A DNA stretch of 64,000 bases from Roseiarcus sp963813195 (GCA_963813195.1 CAWEYC010000033.1:253531-317530), one strand, 5' to 3'. Shown: positions 16,242-25,682, numbered from the stretch's first letter. The notes: a model not told the origin generated them from the letters alone. Translations and numbers: made by a program.

Positions 16242-17267
16242 TCACCGCTCCGTCAGCTTCAACTCGATCCGCCGATTCCGCGCCAACGCTTCCTCGTCGG
16301 TTCCATTATCGATCGGCTGATATTGCCCGAAGCCGGCGGCCGCCAGCCGATCGGGCTCGATGCCTTTCGAGACGAGATATTGCACCACCGCGATCGCGCG
16401 CGCCGCCGACAGCTCCCAGTTGGACTTGAACTGGCCGCCGGTGATCGGATTGGCATCGGTATGGCCGTCGATGCGCAGGATCCAGGGGATGTCGGGCGGA
16501 ATCTCGCGTTCGAGATCGAGCACGGCGCCCGCGAGGCTGTCGAGCGACTGGCGCCCGGCTTCGCTGACGTCCGCCTTGCCGGAGTCGAACAGCACCGAGG
16601 ATTGGAACACGAAGCGGTCGCCGACGACGCGGATGTCGGGCCGCGAGCCGAGGATCTGCCGCAGGCGGCCGAAGAAATCGGAGCGATAGCGCGACAGCTC
16701 CTGCACCTTCTGAGCCAGCGCCACATTGAGGCGCTGGCCGAGGTCGGAGATCTTGGCCTGCGCCTCCTTGTCGGAGGATTCCGAAGCGTCGAGCGCCTGC
16801 TGGATCGCCGCGAGCTGTTTGCGCAGCGCCGCGATCTGCTGATTGAGAATGTCGACCTGCGCCAGGGCGCGCGCGGAAATCTGTCGCTGCGAGTCGAGCG
16901 CGTTGGCGGCCGCGTTCACCTTGTCGCTGGCCGCATCGGCGCTGGCGCCACCCTGCGAGGCGGCGTCGAGCAGGCGCTGCCGCTCGGTCTGCGAAGCTTC
17001 GAGCGTCGCCGACAGCGTGGCGATTTTCGTCTGGTCCTCGCTTTTCTGCGAGCGCTCCAGAGCCAGCAGGCTGGTCAGCTCTTCAATTTGGCGGTTGAGC
17101 TTGGTGAGCGCCGAATCCTTGCCCGTCACTTCGCGCGACAGAAAGAACTGCGCGAGCATGAAGACGGAGAGAAGGAAGATGATCACCAGCAACATCGTCG
17201 ACAGCGCATCGACGAAGCCTGGCCAATAGTTCACGCTTTCGTACCGGCGTCCGCGCGCTAGCGCCAT
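16242..17267 (-). CDS. MotB/OmpA-like peptidoglycan-binding membrane protein
   Basis: 341 residues. A single N-terminal membrane helix follows a short cytoplasmic tail, with an Asp at residue 20 (YWPGFVDALSTMLLV) at the place of the proton-carrying Asp of MotB. Residues ~40-180 are long coiled coil. The C-terminal ~140 residues are an OmpA/MotB peptidoglycan-binding domain (DGHTDANPITGG, NWELSAARAIAVVQYLV, GFGQYQP). It follows the MotA/TolQ-like gene by 46 bases, so the two likely form a stator-like proton channel anchored in the wall. No flagellar genes are nearby. Confidence 0.85.
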   Translation of the reverse strand: MALARGRRYESVNYWPGFVDALSTMLLVIIFLLSVFMLAQFFLSREVTGKDSALTKLNRQIEELTSLLALERSQKSEDQTKIATLSATLEASQTERQRLLDAASQGGASADAASDKVNAAANALDSQRQISARALAQVDILNQQIAALRKQLAAIQQALDASESSDKEAQAKISDLGQRLNVALAQKVQELSRYRSDFFGRLRQILGSRPDIRVVGDRFVFQSSVLFDSGKADVSEAGRQSLDSLAGAVLDLEREIPPDIPWILRIDGHTDANPITGGQFKSNWELSAARAIAVVQYLVSKGIEPDRLAAAGFGQYQPIDNGTDEEALARNRRIELKLTER

Positions 17268-17313
17268 CGCTCAACTCCTAACTTTGGGCGCAAGAGGCGC
17301 CGTCGATCCGCGC

Positions 17314-18297
17314 TCAGCGCGTTTCGCGTTCGCTCACGAGCCGTCGCAGGAGCTTGCGGATGTCCTCCTGCTGGGCGGCCTGCGCCTCGACCCAATCGCG
17401 AATTTGCTGCTGCTCCTGGCGCATGTGGGTCACCAGGGATTGAATGCCTTCGGCGAGGCTCGCCATGGCCGCGGCGCTCTTGCGCTGGTCGAACCCGTCG
17501 GGCACGGCGACGGCCTTTTCCATATGCGCCTCGACCACCGGGGGCGGATTGGTTTCGACATGACTGGCCAAAAAGTCCTCGAGCTCGGTATAGAAGCGAT
17601 TTTGCGCCTGTCCCGCCTGAAGGTCGAGAAAGCCGAGGATCAGCGAGCCGGCGAGGCCGAACAGCGACGAAGTAAAGGAAACGCTCATGCCGGCGATGGG
17701 CGCGGAAAGACCGCCCTTGAGATCGTCGAACATCGAGGCGGTATCGGAGCCGGTCTTCATGCTGTCGATCACGCCGCTGATCGAATGGACCGTCTCCAAA
17801 AGGCCCCAGAAGGTGCCGAGCAGGCCTAGGAAGACCAGCAGGCCGACGAGATAGCGATTGAGTTCGCGCCCCTCGTCGAGACGCGTGCCGACCGAATCGA
17901 GGATCGCCCGGGTCGTCGTCGTCGACAAGCCGCGCGCGCCGGCGCCGGCGTTGAGCATCGTCGCCATCGGGCCGAGCAGGCGGGGCGCCCCCGCGCGACC
18001 CGCGCGCTCCGGCGCGACCAGCGAATTGACCCAGCGGATTTCTCGAAATAGCCGGAAAACCTGGCGGAAGGCGAACAACGAGCCGATCGTCAGGACGCCG
18101 ACGATCAGCCCATTGAGCCCCGGATTGGCGCTGAAGGCGATCGCGATCTGCTTGTAGAGGATCAGCACGACGAAGCCGACCAGGATGAGGAAGGCCGCCA
18201 TACCGACTAGGAAGATGCGTGGGGAAGTAAGAAGGCGAATGTCCGAGTCAGGCGCCATCGGGAACACCGGTATGAAAGGCGGAACGTGCCGCCGCAT
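17314..18297 (-). CDS. MotA/TolQ/ExbB-family proton channel protein
   Basis: About 327 residues (314 if the ATG at 18258, MAPDSDIRL, is used; neither start has a clear ribosome site). Membrane helices lie near residues 30-55, 65-85, 160-185 and 205-230. The conserved channel region GLLGTFWGLLETVHSISGVID and SAPIAGMSVSFTSSLFGLAGSLILG matches MotA/TolQ/ExbB. The C-terminal cytoplasmic tail is helical and Gln-rich. Pairs with the OmpA/MotB-like gene downstream. The role is unknown; such pairs are conserved in Rhizobiales. Confidence 0.8.
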   Translation of the reverse strand: MRRHVPPFIPVFPMAPDSDIRLLTSPRIFLVGMAAFLILVGFVVLILYKQIAIAFSANPGLNGLIVGVLTIGSLFAFRQVFRLFREIRWVNSLVAPERAGRAGAPRLLGPMATMLNAGAGARGLSTTTTRAILDSVGTRLDEGRELNRYLVGLLVFLGLLGTFWGLLETVHSISGVIDSMKTGSDTASMFDDLKGGLSAPIAGMSVSFTSSLFGLAGSLILGFLDLQAGQAQNRFYTELEDFLASHVETNPPPVVEAHMEKAVAVPDGFDQRKSAAAMASLAEGIQSLVTHMRQEQQQIRDWVEAQAAQQEDIRKLLRRLVSERETR

Positions 18298-18381
18298 CCT
18301 AGCAGAAATGAGGCGCGAGACGCCACGATCGTCCCGTGTGGATAGAGGCGCAACTCGCGCTGACGACGCGTAGCCTGTTCC

Positions 18382-18960
18382 TCAAGCCCGAGCCAGCCCC
18401 GCGATGATGGTCTCCACAGGCGCGACCTCGGCGAACTCGTTGGCGAGCGTCGCCAAATGAACGGCGTGGACTTGCGCCCCCGGGATGATCGCGCCGTCGA
18501 GGCCGGGCTGATCGAACGCGGCGCAAGCGTCGCCCGCCACGATCATCCGGTAACCCAGGTTGGCGCCGACCCGCACCGTCGTCGAAACGCATCGGTCGGT
18601 GGTCAGGCCCAGCGCGACGACGGTCGTCGCTCCGAGCCGGCGCAACCGCAGGTCGAGGTCGGTTCCGATGAAGGCGGCGTTGACGCTCTTCGTCACCAAG
18701 GCTTCGCCCGCCCCCAGGGCGAAACCATCGCGCGGCGCATTGCCGGGCAGGCCCGGCGCGAAGGCCGATCCGGGCTCGACCGAGTCGTGGCGGACGTGAA
18801 CGACGGCCCGGCCGCTCGCACGCCAAGCCGCGAGCAGCCGCGACGCCGGTTCATCGGGGCGCGAACCGAGCGGCGGGGCGCCCGGCGCATCGAAGCCCCT
18901 CTGCATGTCGATCGGCAGCAGGACCGCGTCGGCCGGGATCCTCGCTCTCAATCCGGCCAT
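18382..18960 (-). CDS. Isochorismatase-family cysteine hydrolase
   Basis: About 192 residues. The family triad is visible: Asp in LLPIDMQRGF, Lys in LVTKSVNAAF and Cys in GLTTDRCVSTTVR. Members hydrolyse isochorismate, nicotinamide or other small amides; the substrate here cannot be named. The start at 18960 (MAGLRARIP) lies five bases after the asd stop codon, so the gene is probably translated together with asd. Confidence 0.85.
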   Translation of the reverse strand: MAGLRARIPADAVLLPIDMQRGFDAPGAPPLGSRPDEPASRLLAAWRASGRAVVHVRHDSVEPGSAFAPGLPGNAPRDGFALGAGEALVTKSVNAAFIGTDLDLRLRRLGATTVVALGLTTDRCVSTTVRVGANLGYRMIVAGDACAAFDQPGLDGAIIPGAQVHAVHLATLANEFAEVAPVETIIAGLARA

Positions 18961-18965
18961 GCGCG

Positions 18966-20003
18966 TCACGCCACCTTCTGCTTCGGCTTCAGCCAGCCGC
19001 GGTTGGCGAGAACCTCGGCGATCTGCACGGCGTTGAGGGCGGCGCCCTTGCGCAGATTGTCCGAGACGCACCACAGGTTGAGGCCGTTTTCGATGGTCGG
19101 GTCGTCGCGGATGCGCGAGATATAGGTCGCGTCCTCGCCGGCCGCTTCATGCGGCGTGATGTAGCCGCCCGTCTCGCGGCGGTCGATGACCAGGCATCCC
19201 GGCGCCTCGCGCAGGATTTCGCGCGCCTCGTCGGCGCTGATCGGCTCCTCGAACTCGATGTTGACGGCTTCGGAATGGCCGATGAACACCGGCACGCGCA
19301 CGCATGTGGCGGTCACCCTGATCTTGGGATCGAGGATCTTCTTGGTCTCGACCACCATCTTCCATTCTTCCTTCGTCATCCCGTCGTCCATGAAGACGTC
19401 GATTTGCGGAATGACGTTGAAGGCGATGCGCTTGGGAAACTTCTTCGGCTCGACCGGGTCGGAGACGAACACCGCGCGCGTCTGCGTGAAGAGCTCGTCC
19501 ATCGCGTCCTTGCCGGCGCCGGAAACGGACTGGTAGGTCGAAACCACGACGCGCCTGATGCGCGCCTTGTCGTGCAGCGGCTTCAGGGCGACGACCAGTT
19601 GCGCCGTCGAACAATTCGGGTTGGCGATGATGTTCTTTGCGCGGAAGTTCTTGGCTGCCTCCGCGTTGACCTCGGGGACGACCAGCGGCACGGCCGGGTC
19701 CATCCGCCAGACGGAGGAATTGTCGATGACGACGCAGCCTTGCGCGCCGATTCGCGGCGACCATTCCTTCGACACCGCGCCGCCCGCCGACATCAGACAA
19801 ATGTCGGTCGAGGAGAAATCGTAATTCTCGAGCGCCTTGCACTTGAGAACCCGATCGCCGAACGAGACCTCCCTGCCGATCGAACGCGACGACGCCAAAG
19901 CGACGACCTCGGAGACGGGAAAGCGCCGCTCGGCGAGGACGGCGAGCATTTCGCGGCCGACATTGCCCGTGGCGCCGACGATCGCAACCCTAAAGGCTGG
20001 CAT
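18966..20003 (-). CDS. asd: Aspartate-semialdehyde dehydrogenase
   Basis: Reduces aspartyl phosphate to aspartate semialdehyde, the branch point for lysine/diaminopimelate, threonine and methionine. It has 345 residues, normal for the family. The NADP-binding VAIVGATGNVGREML sits at the N-terminus and the catalytic Cys131 in IIANPNCSTAQLVVAL. The substrate-binding Arg/His region lies in TCVRVPVFIGHSEAVNIEF. The start at 20003 (MPAFRVAI) follows aaggatc. It is divergent from the TPR-methyltransferase. Confidence 0.95.
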   Translation of the reverse strand: MPAFRVAIVGATGNVGREMLAVLAERRFPVSEVVALASSRSIGREVSFGDRVLKCKALENYDFSSTDICLMSAGGAVSKEWSPRIGAQGCVVIDNSSVWRMDPAVPLVVPEVNAEAAKNFRAKNIIANPNCSTAQLVVALKPLHDKARIRRVVVSTYQSVSGAGKDAMDELFTQTRAVFVSDPVEPKKFPKRIAFNVIPQIDVFMDDGMTKEEWKMVVETKKILDPKIRVTATCVRVPVFIGHSEAVNIEFEEPISADEAREILREAPGCLVIDRRETGGYITPHEAAGEDATYISRIRDDPTIENGLNLWCVSDNLRKGAALNAVQIAEVLANRGWLKPKQKVA

Positions 20004-20372
20004 GAGAATTGATCCTTGTGCTGGCGGTTGTTCCCCCGCTTCGCCCATCAGGGCAGGCTCCTCAACGCCCCGCCGGGGGAGGAACCGGAGCCGAGGCGCA
20101 AGCTAATGCGTCGCGCCGCCTTTAGCGGCGGCGAGCGATTTGCTCGTCGATTTCGACACGGTGCGCGTCATCGCGAGTCCGATCAGGGCGCAAAGGCGCC
20201 GAGGGCGTCTCTGGAAATCATGTCGCGAGATCGAAGTCAATGCTCGATCGGAAAGGAAGCGGGATCATTTGGCCGACAAACGCCCCTGCCGCCAAGGTCA
20301 GCCTCGCGTCAGGCTCGTTAACCAGTTTCCGCACCACAAACCCTTGCTTGCACACCTTGGCAGGAGACCGAA
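20004..20372. other. Divergent intergenic region (asd / TPR-methyltransferase)
   Basis: No gene recognised in about 370 bases. It should contain the promoters of both flanking genes. A short GC-rich stem-loop (cgccgcctttagcggcg, about 20115) is visible. The 3' end holds the ribosome site caggag of the methyltransferase gene. Confidence 0.4.
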
Positions 20373-22013
20373 ATGACAAAGAGCGCTTTGCGCGCAACCC
20401 ATCAGCAGTCAGGCTCCGACGCCGCCGGCGCATGGCTCCAGGCTTGGCGCGAGCTGGGCCTCGATCCGGCGGACGCCGGGAATTTTGGCTTGCCGGCGAG
20501 CGACGCCGCGCTCGATCTGCCGCCGATCGTCGCGCGCCTCGACGCCGCCGAGATCGTCTCCCGGATCGCCGCCTGGCGGGCCGGCAGCGCGCCGCTCGAC
20601 GCCTTGTTCCTGCAGGGGACAGCGCCGGCGGCCGCATTGCGGCGTTTCGGTCTGACCCATTGGGCGGCGGGTAATCCGCGAGCGGCCAGCGTCGTCTTCG
20701 CCACCGCGGCGGCCATCGCGCCGGACGACGCGGCGCTGTGGCTGGACCTCGGCTCCACGTTGCACGCGGCGGGCGAGGCGGCCGAAGCCAGATCCGCTTT
20801 CGAACGCACGCTCGCTCTCGATCCGGCGCCGGCGCGGGCGTGGCTGGGCCTCGGCCTGGTCGCCAACGAACTTTCCGACAAGGGCCGCGCCGAAGAGGCC
20901 TTCAAGGCTGCCCTGGCGCGCGATCCGAAGCTCGCCGAAGCCGCCTTTGGCCTCGGTCTCCTCTGCTTCGAGCAACGTCGATACACGGAGGCGGCAATTC
21001 GCTGGCGCGAGGCCATCGCGGCCGGCTGCCAGAACGCGCTCGTCCACGTCGGTCTGGGTCAGGCGCTGTTCTTCTCCGGCGATTTCGCCGGCGCCTCGAA
21101 GGCGTTGGCGAAACAGATCGCGTCGGGCGCCGCCGAACCCAAGCTCATCGAGCGATACGCTTTGGTGCGCTTCCTCGAAACGATGCTCGCCGACGAGGTC
21201 GAAACGGCGTTCGCGGCCTATCGCGAGGCGGCCGGACCGCACGCCGACGAGCCGACCAAACTGGCGCGAACCGCCTTCCAGATCTTGAGCGCCTATGGCC
21301 ATCGGGAGGCGGCGCTGCGCCTCGGCCGGGCGCGCCTGGCGGACACGCTGGACGATCCGGTCCACCGCTATCTTCTCGACGCCGTCGCGGGCGAAAAGCT
21401 GGATCGGGCGCCGCGCGACTATCTCGTCGCCCATTTCAATTGTTTTGCGGAGACGTTCGACAAGCAGCTCGTCGACGTGCTCGGCTACCACGTGCCGGAG
21501 AAGCTCGCCCGACTGGTCGCCGCGACCGGCAAGGCGTTGCCGAGTGCGGTCGATCTCGGTTGCGGAACGGGGCTCGCCGGACAGTATCTGAGACCGGGCC
21601 GAACGCGCCTGGTCGGCGTCGATCTCTCTCCCGGCATGCTGGCCAAGGCGGCGGATCGGCAGGTTTACGATTCGGTGGTCGAAGCCGAAATGGTCGCCTT
21701 TCTCGAGGAGACGCCGGAACGCTTCGATCTCGTCTTCGCGGCGGACTCGATCATTTATATCGGCGACCTCACGGGATTTTTCGCCGCCGCGGCGCGCGTG
21801 ACGTCGCCCGGCGGCCTCCTCGCGTTCAACATCGAAACGACGACCGAAGAGCCCTATCGCCTGCTGTCCTCGGGCCGCTTCGCTCATGATGTCGCGGCGC
21901 TTCAGGCAAATGCGGCCCCTTGGTTCGCCGTACGATCGGCCCAGCGAGCGTTCTTGCGCGTCGAAGCCAATGCCCGGGTCCGCGGTTCCCTGATGATTCT
22001 CGAACGGCGCTAG
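20373..22013 (+). CDS. TPR-repeat protein fused to a SAM-dependent methyltransferase
   Basis: 546 residues. Residues ~95-260 hold several TPR units (AALWLDLGSTLHAAGEAAEARSAFERTLALDP and similar). The C-terminal ~190 residues are a class I methyltransferase: motif I is VDLGCGTGLAGQYL, followed by LVGVDLSPGMLAKA and a FDLVFAADSIIYIGDL post-motif. Such fusions methylate small molecules or proteins, with the TPR part recruiting the target. The target is unknown. The start follows caggagacc. Confidence 0.85.
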   Translation: MTKSALRATHQQSGSDAAGAWLQAWRELGLDPADAGNFGLPASDAALDLPPIVARLDAAEIVSRIAAWRAGSAPLDALFLQGTAPAAALRRFGLTHWAAGNPRAASVVFATAAAIAPDDAALWLDLGSTLHAAGEAAEARSAFERTLALDPAPARAWLGLGLVANELSDKGRAEEAFKAALARDPKLAEAAFGLGLLCFEQRRYTEAAIRWREAIAAGCQNALVHVGLGQALFFSGDFAGASKALAKQIASGAAEPKLIERYALVRFLETMLADEVETAFAAYREAAGPHADEPTKLARTAFQILSAYGHREAALRLGRARLADTLDDPVHRYLLDAVAGEKLDRAPRDYLVAHFNCFAETFDKQLVDVLGYHVPEKLARLVAATGKALPSAVDLGCGTGLAGQYLRPGRTRLVGVDLSPGMLAKAADRQVYDSVVEAEMVAFLEETPERFDLVFAADSIIYIGDLTGFFAAAARVTSPGGLLAFNIETTTEEPYRLLSSGRFAHDVAALQANAAPWFAVRSAQRAFLRVEANARVRGSLMILERR

Positions 22014-22030
22014 AGACGGCGCCCAGCCGC

Positions 22031-22579
22031 TCAACGCTCGCCCGCCGTCGCCATCCATTGCGGCCGCGTCAGCGCCATCATAAACCTATCGTGGCGGCTT
22101 CCGTCCGCGGCGCGGTACGATTCTCGCAGCACGCCCTCGCGGGAAAAGCCGAGTTTCTCGTAGACCCGGAGCGCCCGGGCGTTGTCGGTGAAACAATCGA
22201 GCCAAAATCGGTGCGCGGCGGTGTGGGTGAACGCCCAGGCGACGATGAGCCCGAGGAACGCGCCGCCGAGGCCCTCCCCCGGGCGCGCGACGGCGATTCT
22301 CCGCAAATAGAGATTGCCGTGCGCGTCCTCGAGATCGCGGAGAATGGCGAAGGCCACGATTGCGCTGTCGCCCGCCGCGCCGACGAAATAGGCGTAGTTC
22401 GGCGAGGCCATCATGGCGCGATGCTCGTCTTCCGGCGAACGCCCGACGAAGCGCTCGAATCCCGGCGTCCGCTCGATCGCCATGATCGCGGTCAAATCGA
22501 CGGGCGCGGCGGCCCGAATCGTAAAGCTGGGCGCCATCGTCCGCTCGTCGCTCCATTCCATTTTCAGAGAAAACTTCAT
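22031..22579 (-). CDS. GNAT-family N-acetyltransferase
   Basis: About 182 residues (168 if started at MAPSFTIRAA, 22537, which fits the family start better). The acetyl-CoA loop is seen in LYLRRIAVARPGEGLGGAFLGL and the C-terminal NARALRVYEKLGFSREGVLR is typical of RimJ/RimL-type acetyltransferases. It converges on the TPR-methyltransferase gene with 17 bases between stops. Substrate unknown. Confidence 0.8.
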   Translation of the reverse strand: MKFSLKMEWSDERTMAPSFTIRAAAPVDLTAIMAIERTPGFERFVGRSPEDEHRAMMASPNYAYFVGAAGDSAIVAFAILRDLEDAHGNLYLRRIAVARPGEGLGGAFLGLIVAWAFTHTAAHRFWLDCFTDNARALRVYEKLGFSREGVLRESYRAADGSRHDRFMMALTRPQWMATAGER

Positions 22580-22654
22580 TGCGCGCCGCGAGGCGATTGT
22601 CTATATCCCGCCCCACTCGCGGTCGCGAGGCCTCTCGACGGGGCCGATGGAGTT

Positions 22655-22729
22655 GGGCGCTTAGCTCAGCGGTAGAGCACTACCTTGACATGGTAGGGGT
22701 CAGAGGTTCAATCCCTCTAGCGCCCACCA
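22655..22729 (+). tRNA. tRNA-Val (anticodon GAC)
   Basis: The acceptor stem gggcgct pairs with agcgccc, followed by A and an encoded CCA. The D-arm has agctcagcggtagagc. The anticodon stem ctacc/ggtag encloses the loop ttgacat with anticodon GAC (valine). The T-arm carries the ggttcaatcc loop. Length 75 bases including CCA. No integrase or repeated 3' end is seen nearby. Confidence 0.95.
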
Positions 22730-22804
22730 TTAACCCTCTGGGAATACAGCGGGTTTTTGGCACCTCTCAACTCCAGCCGCCCCGGGTTGCGGCCTCCGTA
22801 GCCT

Positions 22805-23716
22805 TCAATCTGGTAGGTCGGGGAAGAGAGCAGGCGTCATCTTGATCGCCAAATCCTTGAATAGACGGCATGGCTTCGAGATATGCCTGCTCCCCGCATG
22901 AACGATGGATAGATCGAACGCGCGGAAGCGCCAGTCGGGCATGACCTCGACGAGGCGGCCTTCCCGCATGAAACTGGGCTGGACGACCGGCGGGAGGTCG
23001 CCGATGCCGCCGCCGGCCGCCAACGCGGGCGCGAGGCCGGCGAAGTCGTTCATGGAAAGGTGGGGTTGGAAAGTCAGAGTTTCCCGATCCTTGCCGTTTT
23101 TGTGAATGAAGGTCCAGCTGCCTTCCGGCTTCCAATACGAAAAGCTGAGCAGCCGATGTCCCAGGAGGTCCTGCGGCTGCTTCGGCGGCTTGCAAGTTTT
23201 GAGGTAGGATGGGCTTGCCACCAGTTGATGCCGGTAAGTCAGGATCTTCCGGGCGACAAGCGACGAATCCTTCAGTGCGCCAAGCCGAAACGCCAAGTCG
23301 ACGCCTTCGGCGATGAGATCCACCATGCGTTCGGTGACGAGAACCTCAACGCGTACGTTCGGGTAGGACGCCTGAAAGGCTGTGATCAGCGGCGTCAGCA
23401 ATGTCTCGGACACGCTGGGCATTGCAGAAAGCCGCAACGTGCCGGAAACATCCGACAACCGATTCGAAACGATGTTCTCGACGGCGTCGCTCAACTCGGC
23501 GCTTCGCAGCGCCTGCTCCAGGACTTCGGCTCCCAACTCGGTCACTCGAAGGTTGCGGGTCGAGCGCTCGAGCAGGCGAACGCCGAGTTGGTTCTCGAGT
23601 TCGGCTATGCGGCGGCTCACGGTCGAGATTGGCATTTTGAGACGGCGCGCAGCCTCGGAGAAGCTGCCCGCATTGACAACCTTCGCGAACACCACCAGCG
23701 AATTAAGGTCCGTCAT
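22805..23716 (-). CDS. LysR-family transcriptional regulator
   Basis: 303 residues. The N-terminal winged helix reads MTDLNSLVVFAKVVNAGSFSEAARRLKMPISTVSRRIAELE, followed by a normal effector-binding domain. The start at 23716 is the usual family start; an upstream in-frame extension is not supported. It is divergent from the SnoaL-like gene, so that gene and the DUF4239 protein may be its targets. Confidence 0.9.
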   Translation of the reverse strand: MTDLNSLVVFAKVVNAGSFSEAARRLKMPISTVSRRIAELENQLGVRLLERSTRNLRVTELGAEVLEQALRSAELSDAVENIVSNRLSDVSGTLRLSAMPSVSETLLTPLITAFQASYPNVRVEVLVTERMVDLIAEGVDLAFRLGALKDSSLVARKILTYRHQLVASPSYLKTCKPPKQPQDLLGHRLLSFSYWKPEGSWTFIHKNGKDRETLTFQPHLSMNDFAGLAPALAAGGGIGDLPPVVQPSFMREGRLVEVMPDWRFRAFDLSIVHAGSRHISKPCRLFKDLAIKMTPALFPDLPD

Positions 23717-23892
23717 GGGATCCCCGATGGCGTGAGCGTCCGGCGGCGCGCGACCCGAGCGACAATTGGGCTCCTTCTCCTGATCCCATCGGAGATCGTT
23801 CCATTTTTGGCAATCTAATTTCCGACTTTGCCCCCTAAAACGCAATTTGCGACGGGCGTAGACTGGCTCCGTCAAGTCGCCGGGAGGTTGCC

Positions 23893-24369
23893 ATGTTCGC
23901 AAGTCGCTATTGCAAGCAGGAGGCTGCGCTGGCGCAGCCCGAGAGGTCTTCTGCGTCGGGTGAGAACATTATCGGAGACGAGGCTTCGATCAGGAACGTG
24001 ATGGCCGCCTACAACGAGGCGCTAAACGGCGGCGCCACGGCCGCGGTGCTGCCTCTCTATGCCGACGACGGCGTCTTCATGCCGCCGTACAGTCCATCGG
24101 CAATCGGCAGGGAAGCTGTTGGGAAGGCGTATGACGCAGTTTTCCAGGAGCTCAGGTTCGACGTGAAGTTCACGATCGCGGAGCTCGTCGTCATGGCGCC
24201 GGACTGGGCCTATGTGCGAACCAATTCCGCGGGGACAACGGGTCACGCCTCGACCGGGAGGACCACCGCCGAAGCCAACCAGGAGCTGTTTATCTTCAGG
24301 AAGGACGGGGACGGCGCTTGGCGCATCGCCCGCTACAGCTTTTCCCCGACCAATCCGCCGGCTCGCTGA
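23893..24369 (+). CDS. SnoaL/NTF2-like protein
   Basis: 158 residues. After a short N-terminal extension, the NTF2-like fold is recognised in ASIRNVMAAYNEALNGG, VLPLYADDGVFMPPYSPSAIGREAV, AYVRTNSAGT and ELFIFRKDGDGAWRIARYSFSP. Members can be steroid isomerases, cyclases or stress-linked proteins of unknown role. The start follows gggagg. Divergent from the LysR gene. Confidence 0.75.
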   Translation: MFASRYCKQEAALAQPERSSASGENIIGDEASIRNVMAAYNEALNGGATAAVLPLYADDGVFMPPYSPSAIGREAVGKAYDAVFQELRFDVKFTIAELVVMAPDWAYVRTNSAGTTGHASTGRTTAEANQELFIFRKDGDGAWRIARYSFSPTNPPAR

Positions 24370-24416
24370 TTAAAGCTACGGCCGGGGTGGGTCGTCAGGT
24401 CACTGGGAGGGTGACG

Positions 24417-25175
24417 ATGACAAGCACATCTCTCTCCGTGGCCGTCGGCCTCGTGACGTTCGGGTTGGGCATGCTGGGTCTTTACCTGCGGCGGCTCCTG
24501 CCCGAGCGGCACATGTCGACCGGTTCAAAGGAGATGATCGGGGCGATCATGGGGCTTGTCAGCCTGCTGCTGGCGCTGGTGCTCGGAACGTTGGTCGGTT
24601 CGGCCTGGGGTTTTTTCGCCAGCCAAAAGGCCAACATCGAGGCGCTTTGCGCACGCTCCCTCGAATTGGATCTGGCCTTTCGGCAATATGGAGCCGAGAC
24701 GCAGCCGCTCCGCGCGGCGCTCCGACAATCGATGACGGGAGCCTACGACGCAATCTGGGGAACCGGCGCCACGTATCGCCAGCAATTCGATCTGCCTGCG
24801 TACATGTCTCGATTCGAAAAATGGAACGAAACGATCTCATCGCTCAGCCCCCGTACGCCGGCGCAGACCCAGTCGCTGTCGTCGATGATCGCGAGCTCCG
24901 CCGCCTTCCAGCAGACGCGGATGCTGACGTCCCTGCAAGTGGCCAGCCCGGTGTCGTGGCCCGTGCTCCTCGTTGTCGTGTCCTGGGCGATGCTGCTGTT
25001 TTGCGGCTTCGGCGTGCTTTCCGGCCTCAATGGCACCAGCGTCGCCGCGCTCGCCTTCGGCTCATTCGCCGTCGCAAGCGCAATCTTTCTGATTTTGGAG
25101 CTAAGCCAGCCCTACACTGGGCTATTCCGGATTCCCGCGGGATCGATGGAGCAAACCCTTGCGGCCCTGAGCTAG
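24417..25175 (+). CDS. DUF4239 integral membrane protein
   Basis: 252 residues. Two N-terminal membrane helices (about residues 5-22 and 38-62) and two C-terminal helices (about 185-235) enclose a soluble middle part, as in DUF4239 proteins. The family has no assigned function. The start at 24417 follows gggagg and lies 47 bases behind the SnoaL-like gene, so they may be one operon. Confidence 0.7.
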   Translation: MTSTSLSVAVGLVTFGLGMLGLYLRRLLPERHMSTGSKEMIGAIMGLVSLLLALVLGTLVGSAWGFFASQKANIEALCARSLELDLAFRQYGAETQPLRAALRQSMTGAYDAIWGTGATYRQQFDLPAYMSRFEKWNETISSLSPRTPAQTQSLSSMIASSAAFQQTRMLTSLQVASPVSWPVLLVVVSWAMLLFCGFGVLSGLNGTSVAALAFGSFAVASAIFLILELSQPYTGLFRIPAGSMEQTLAALS

Positions 25176-25212
25176 TCGCCGAAGGTCCATCGCCGCAGTC
25201 TCTTCGGCTCGC

Positions 25213-25464
25213 CTAAGGCGGATAGCCGTCCGCTACCCATTGGGCGAAGAGATCGATCCGGGATTGAGCCCACGGACCTTCTCCTCTCGGCGGCGGCGGC
25301 GGCATGACAGCCCCGCCAATCCCGCGAATGCGGTCGAAGATCGCAGCCGCATGGCTCTTGACGTCATCGTAACTCGCCAGGTTGAACGCCTTGCTCATCG
25401 CCTGAATGTCCCGCTGGGTGAAAAGCGGCAGGATGTCGGCTTCGAAGCTGGTAAGCTTGCTCAT
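25213..25464 (-). CDS. Small conserved protein resembling a haem-less cytochrome c domain
   Basis: 83 residues. The layout ILPLFTQRDIQAMSKAF ... GGAVMPPPPPRGEG ... IDLFAQWVADGYPP is like the end of a cytochrome c-type domain, but no CxxCH haem-binding motif is present. No signal peptide is seen. The start has a strong aaggagg site. Function unknown. It is convergent with the DUF4239 gene and divergent from the CO dehydrogenase regulator gene. Confidence 0.65.
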   Translation of the reverse strand: MSKLTSFEADILPLFTQRDIQAMSKAFNLASYDDVKSHAAAIFDRIRGIGGAVMPPPPPRGEGPWAQSRIDLFAQWVADGYPP

Positions 25465-25682
25465 TGCGCCTCCTTGCTCCGCCCATGTCGTCAGAGCGCG
25501 TCAAAGATGTTGTCGATCGGCCCGACGGCGACAACCTGAACCGGCGAGGATTTCCCGAGGCCGCCCCCCTACGCGACGCAGCATACCGCCGACGAACCGT
25601 TTGGCCAATCTCGGCGCTTTGTTTTATACTGCTCTCCCTGGGAGGACCGACGGTCGGTAGCGCCGTACGGAAGAGGCAGTCG

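Noticed and set aside
16242..18297. MotA/MotB-like pair as a Zorya-type defence system
   Set aside because: No ZorC, ZorD or ZorE-like gene (helicase, nuclease) is nearby; neighbours are asd, isochorismatase and VapBC.
22655..22729. tRNA-Val as an integration site for a genomic island
   Set aside because: No integrase and no repeated tRNA 3' end seen in the window.
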